Assembly (NCBI RefSeq): GCF_009739905.1
Contig: NZ_CP034279.1
Coordinates: forward strand, 2,790,001-2,854,000
Direction: 5' to 3'
DNA: 64,000 nucleotides
Source of the DNA: Streptomyces ficellus
GTDB taxonomy: Bacteria > Actinomycetota > Actinomycetes > Streptomycetales > Streptomycetaceae
Below are positions 63,075-64,000 of the stretch, piece after piece (within the stretch, counting starts at the first letter, position 1; each line of letters starts with the position of its first letter). A program made the translations under genes and the position numbers. Below the pieces are notes generated by a model. That model was not told the origin of the DNA and did no database searches. It was given only the letters and a program-made list of their open reading frames with translations.

Positions 63075-64000
63075 TCACGGCGACTCCGTGCAGCCCTTCG
63101 TGCCGCTCGCCAGCGTGGCGCAGGCCTCCGGCTCGGCGCCGTCGGCCGCGGCGACCATGGGCGTGTAGGCGTCCTTGTCGATCTTCACCGCGCCGTTCTG
63201 CGTCTCGCCGCCCGCGCTGATGGTGACCTTGTCGCCCGCCACCGCCTGGCTGATACGGGCCCAGGCCGCTCCGCACGTCTTGCTGTAGCGGACCTCGACC
63301 TTGCTGGTGCCGACCGTCGCCGAGGACGTCGTGGTGGCGAACTCGCCGCCGCAGCCCATGGCCTCCGGGTCCTGGCCCGTGCAGTCGTCGCCGCTGCACT
63401 TCACCCCGGCGGGCAGCGCCTTCGAGGCACTGGTGCTGGGGGTGGCCGACGGCGACTGGGCGACGTTCTTTCCGGGGTCGTCGTCGCCTCCGAGGCCGCC
63501 CAGGAGGACGGCGGCGGCTATCACCAGCAGGACGCCGACCACAGCGGCGACGATCATGGCCACCTTGCGCCCACCACCCCGCGGCGCGGAGGACGCGGGC
63601 GCGGGCTTCGGGGCGGGCGCCGCCGGGGAAGCGGCCGGGCCACGGCGGGCGGGCCCGTTGGGGCCACCGTCGGGCGGTATCACGGAAGGACGCCCGGCCC
63701 GGCCGGTGCCCTGCTCGGCCGCACGTCCCGCGGCCGGTCCCGTACCGCGGCCCGCGGCCGGGTCGGCGGAGCCGGGCCCCGGCGCCGCCTTCACCCGGGA
63801 CGAGCCGTCGGCGCCCGGGCCGGCCGTGCCGCCGAACTCACCCAGCGCGGCCCGGGCCTGCGAGATCCGTATGGCCTCCATCGTCATGTCGTGGCGCATC
63901 TCGGCGCGGCTCCAGGCGCGCTCCGCGAGCTCCCACATGGTCGTGAGGTGCATCGGGTTCGTCCCGGTCACCTCGGCGAGCGCGACGATCGCCCCCTTGG
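63075..64000 (-). CDS. XRE-type membrane protein with DUF2690 domain, partial (5' end off window)
   Basis: The frame is open to the right edge, so at least 308 residues and the start lies outside. The first visible part, KGAIVALAEVTGTNPMHLTTMWELAERAW, looks like the end of an XRE helix-turn-helix domain. Then a Pro/Ala/Gly linker, one membrane helix (VAMIVAAVVGVLLVIAAAVLLGG), and an outer DUF2690 domain (CSGDDCTGQDPEAMGCG, VEVRYSKTCGAAWARIS) with four Cys probably in disulfides. A one-helix regulator sensing the outside is implied. A later GTG at 63971 would give a shorter product without the HTH. Confidence 0.8.
   Translation of the reverse strand, partial: KGAIVALAEVTGTNPMHLTTMWELAERAWSRAEMRHDMTMEAIRISQARAALGEFGGTAGPGADGSSRVKAAPGPGSADPAAGRGTGPAAGRAAEQGTGRAGRPSVIPPDGGPNGPARRGPAASPAAPAPKPAPASSAPRGGGRKVAMIVAAVVGVLLVIAAAVLLGGLGGDDDPGKNVAQSPSATPSTSASKALPAGVKCSGDDCTGQDPEAMGCGGEFATTTSSATVGTSKVEVRYSKTCGAAWARISQAVAGDKVTISAGGETQNGAVKIDKDAYTPMVAAADGAEPEACATLASGTKGCTESP

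Overview
The window is chromosomal DNA from a high-GC actinomycete, almost certainly Streptomyces or a close relative. Evidence: very high third-position GC in the real reading frames; many GTG starts; start codons 6-8 nt behind a -10-like hexamer (leaderless genes); an XRE/DUF397 pair; twin ECF sigma/anti-sigma cassettes; a SpoIIE/ATPase regulator; and a gene order that recalls the sdh-mdh side of the S. coelicolor chromosome (from memory, not searched). No rRNA, tRNA, CRISPR array, transposase or integrase was seen. Sixty-four protein genes are called. The first (1-826) and last (63075-64000) are cut by the window edges.

Layout. 1-6675: nonulosonate (sialic acid/Kdn-type) cell-surface glycan genes: a NeuB-type synthase, a CMP-nonulosonate synthetase fused to a HAD phosphatase, sialyltransferase/polysialyltransferase-like enzymes and a GT2 glycosyltransferase, read from a divergent promoter with mirrored motifs. 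6728-9935: MerR regulator with a clear operator, LeuE-type exporter, stand-alone mutase large subunit. 10121-17006: L,D-transpeptidase, then two paralogous ECF sigma/anti-sigma cassettes on either side of a lower-GC patch holding a secreted serine protease, a tiny protein with the same WTPER pro-region motif, and a probable frameshifted gene. 17099-23990: small regulatory and unknown genes, a lipoprotein preceded by a 29-bp perfect palindrome, a GH20 hexosaminidase lipoprotein and an OHCU-decarboxylase-like gene. 24126-27529: sdhCDAB. 27728-30913: P450 plus ferredoxin, then a TetR-linked operon with two near-identical operators around its promoter.

30879-38895: envelope genes: metallophosphoesterase, DD-carboxypeptidase, YihY/BrkB and a full decaprenylphosphoryl-arabinose-type set (UbiA, PAP2 phosphatase, DprE1, DprE2, GtrA). 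38917-47382: RNA ligase-like gene, trpS, glyA behind a ZTP (pfl) riboswitch, ornithine aminotransferase, MocR regulator facing an AhpD-like gene, PEP-mutase/ICL-type enzyme, and an isomerase-fold/GNAT fusion. 47543-52200: GAF-SpoIIE-ATPase regulator, DUF2867 and membrane genes, and a divergent TetR with tandem operators. 52318-59371: a five-gene choline uptake and oxidation operon (betaine-aldehyde dehydrogenase, choline oxidase, ABC ATPase, fused permease, binding protein). 59507-64000: XRE/membrane pair, acyltransferase, malate dehydrogenase, a repeat-rich spacer and an XRE/DUF2690 gene.

The most interesting items are the twin sigma cassettes around the protease island, the mycobacterial-type DPA pathway whose DprE1 carries Ala where the benzothiazinone-reactive Cys sits, the ZTP riboswitch, the mirrored promoter of the nonulosonate cluster and the 29-bp palindrome at a lipoprotein start.
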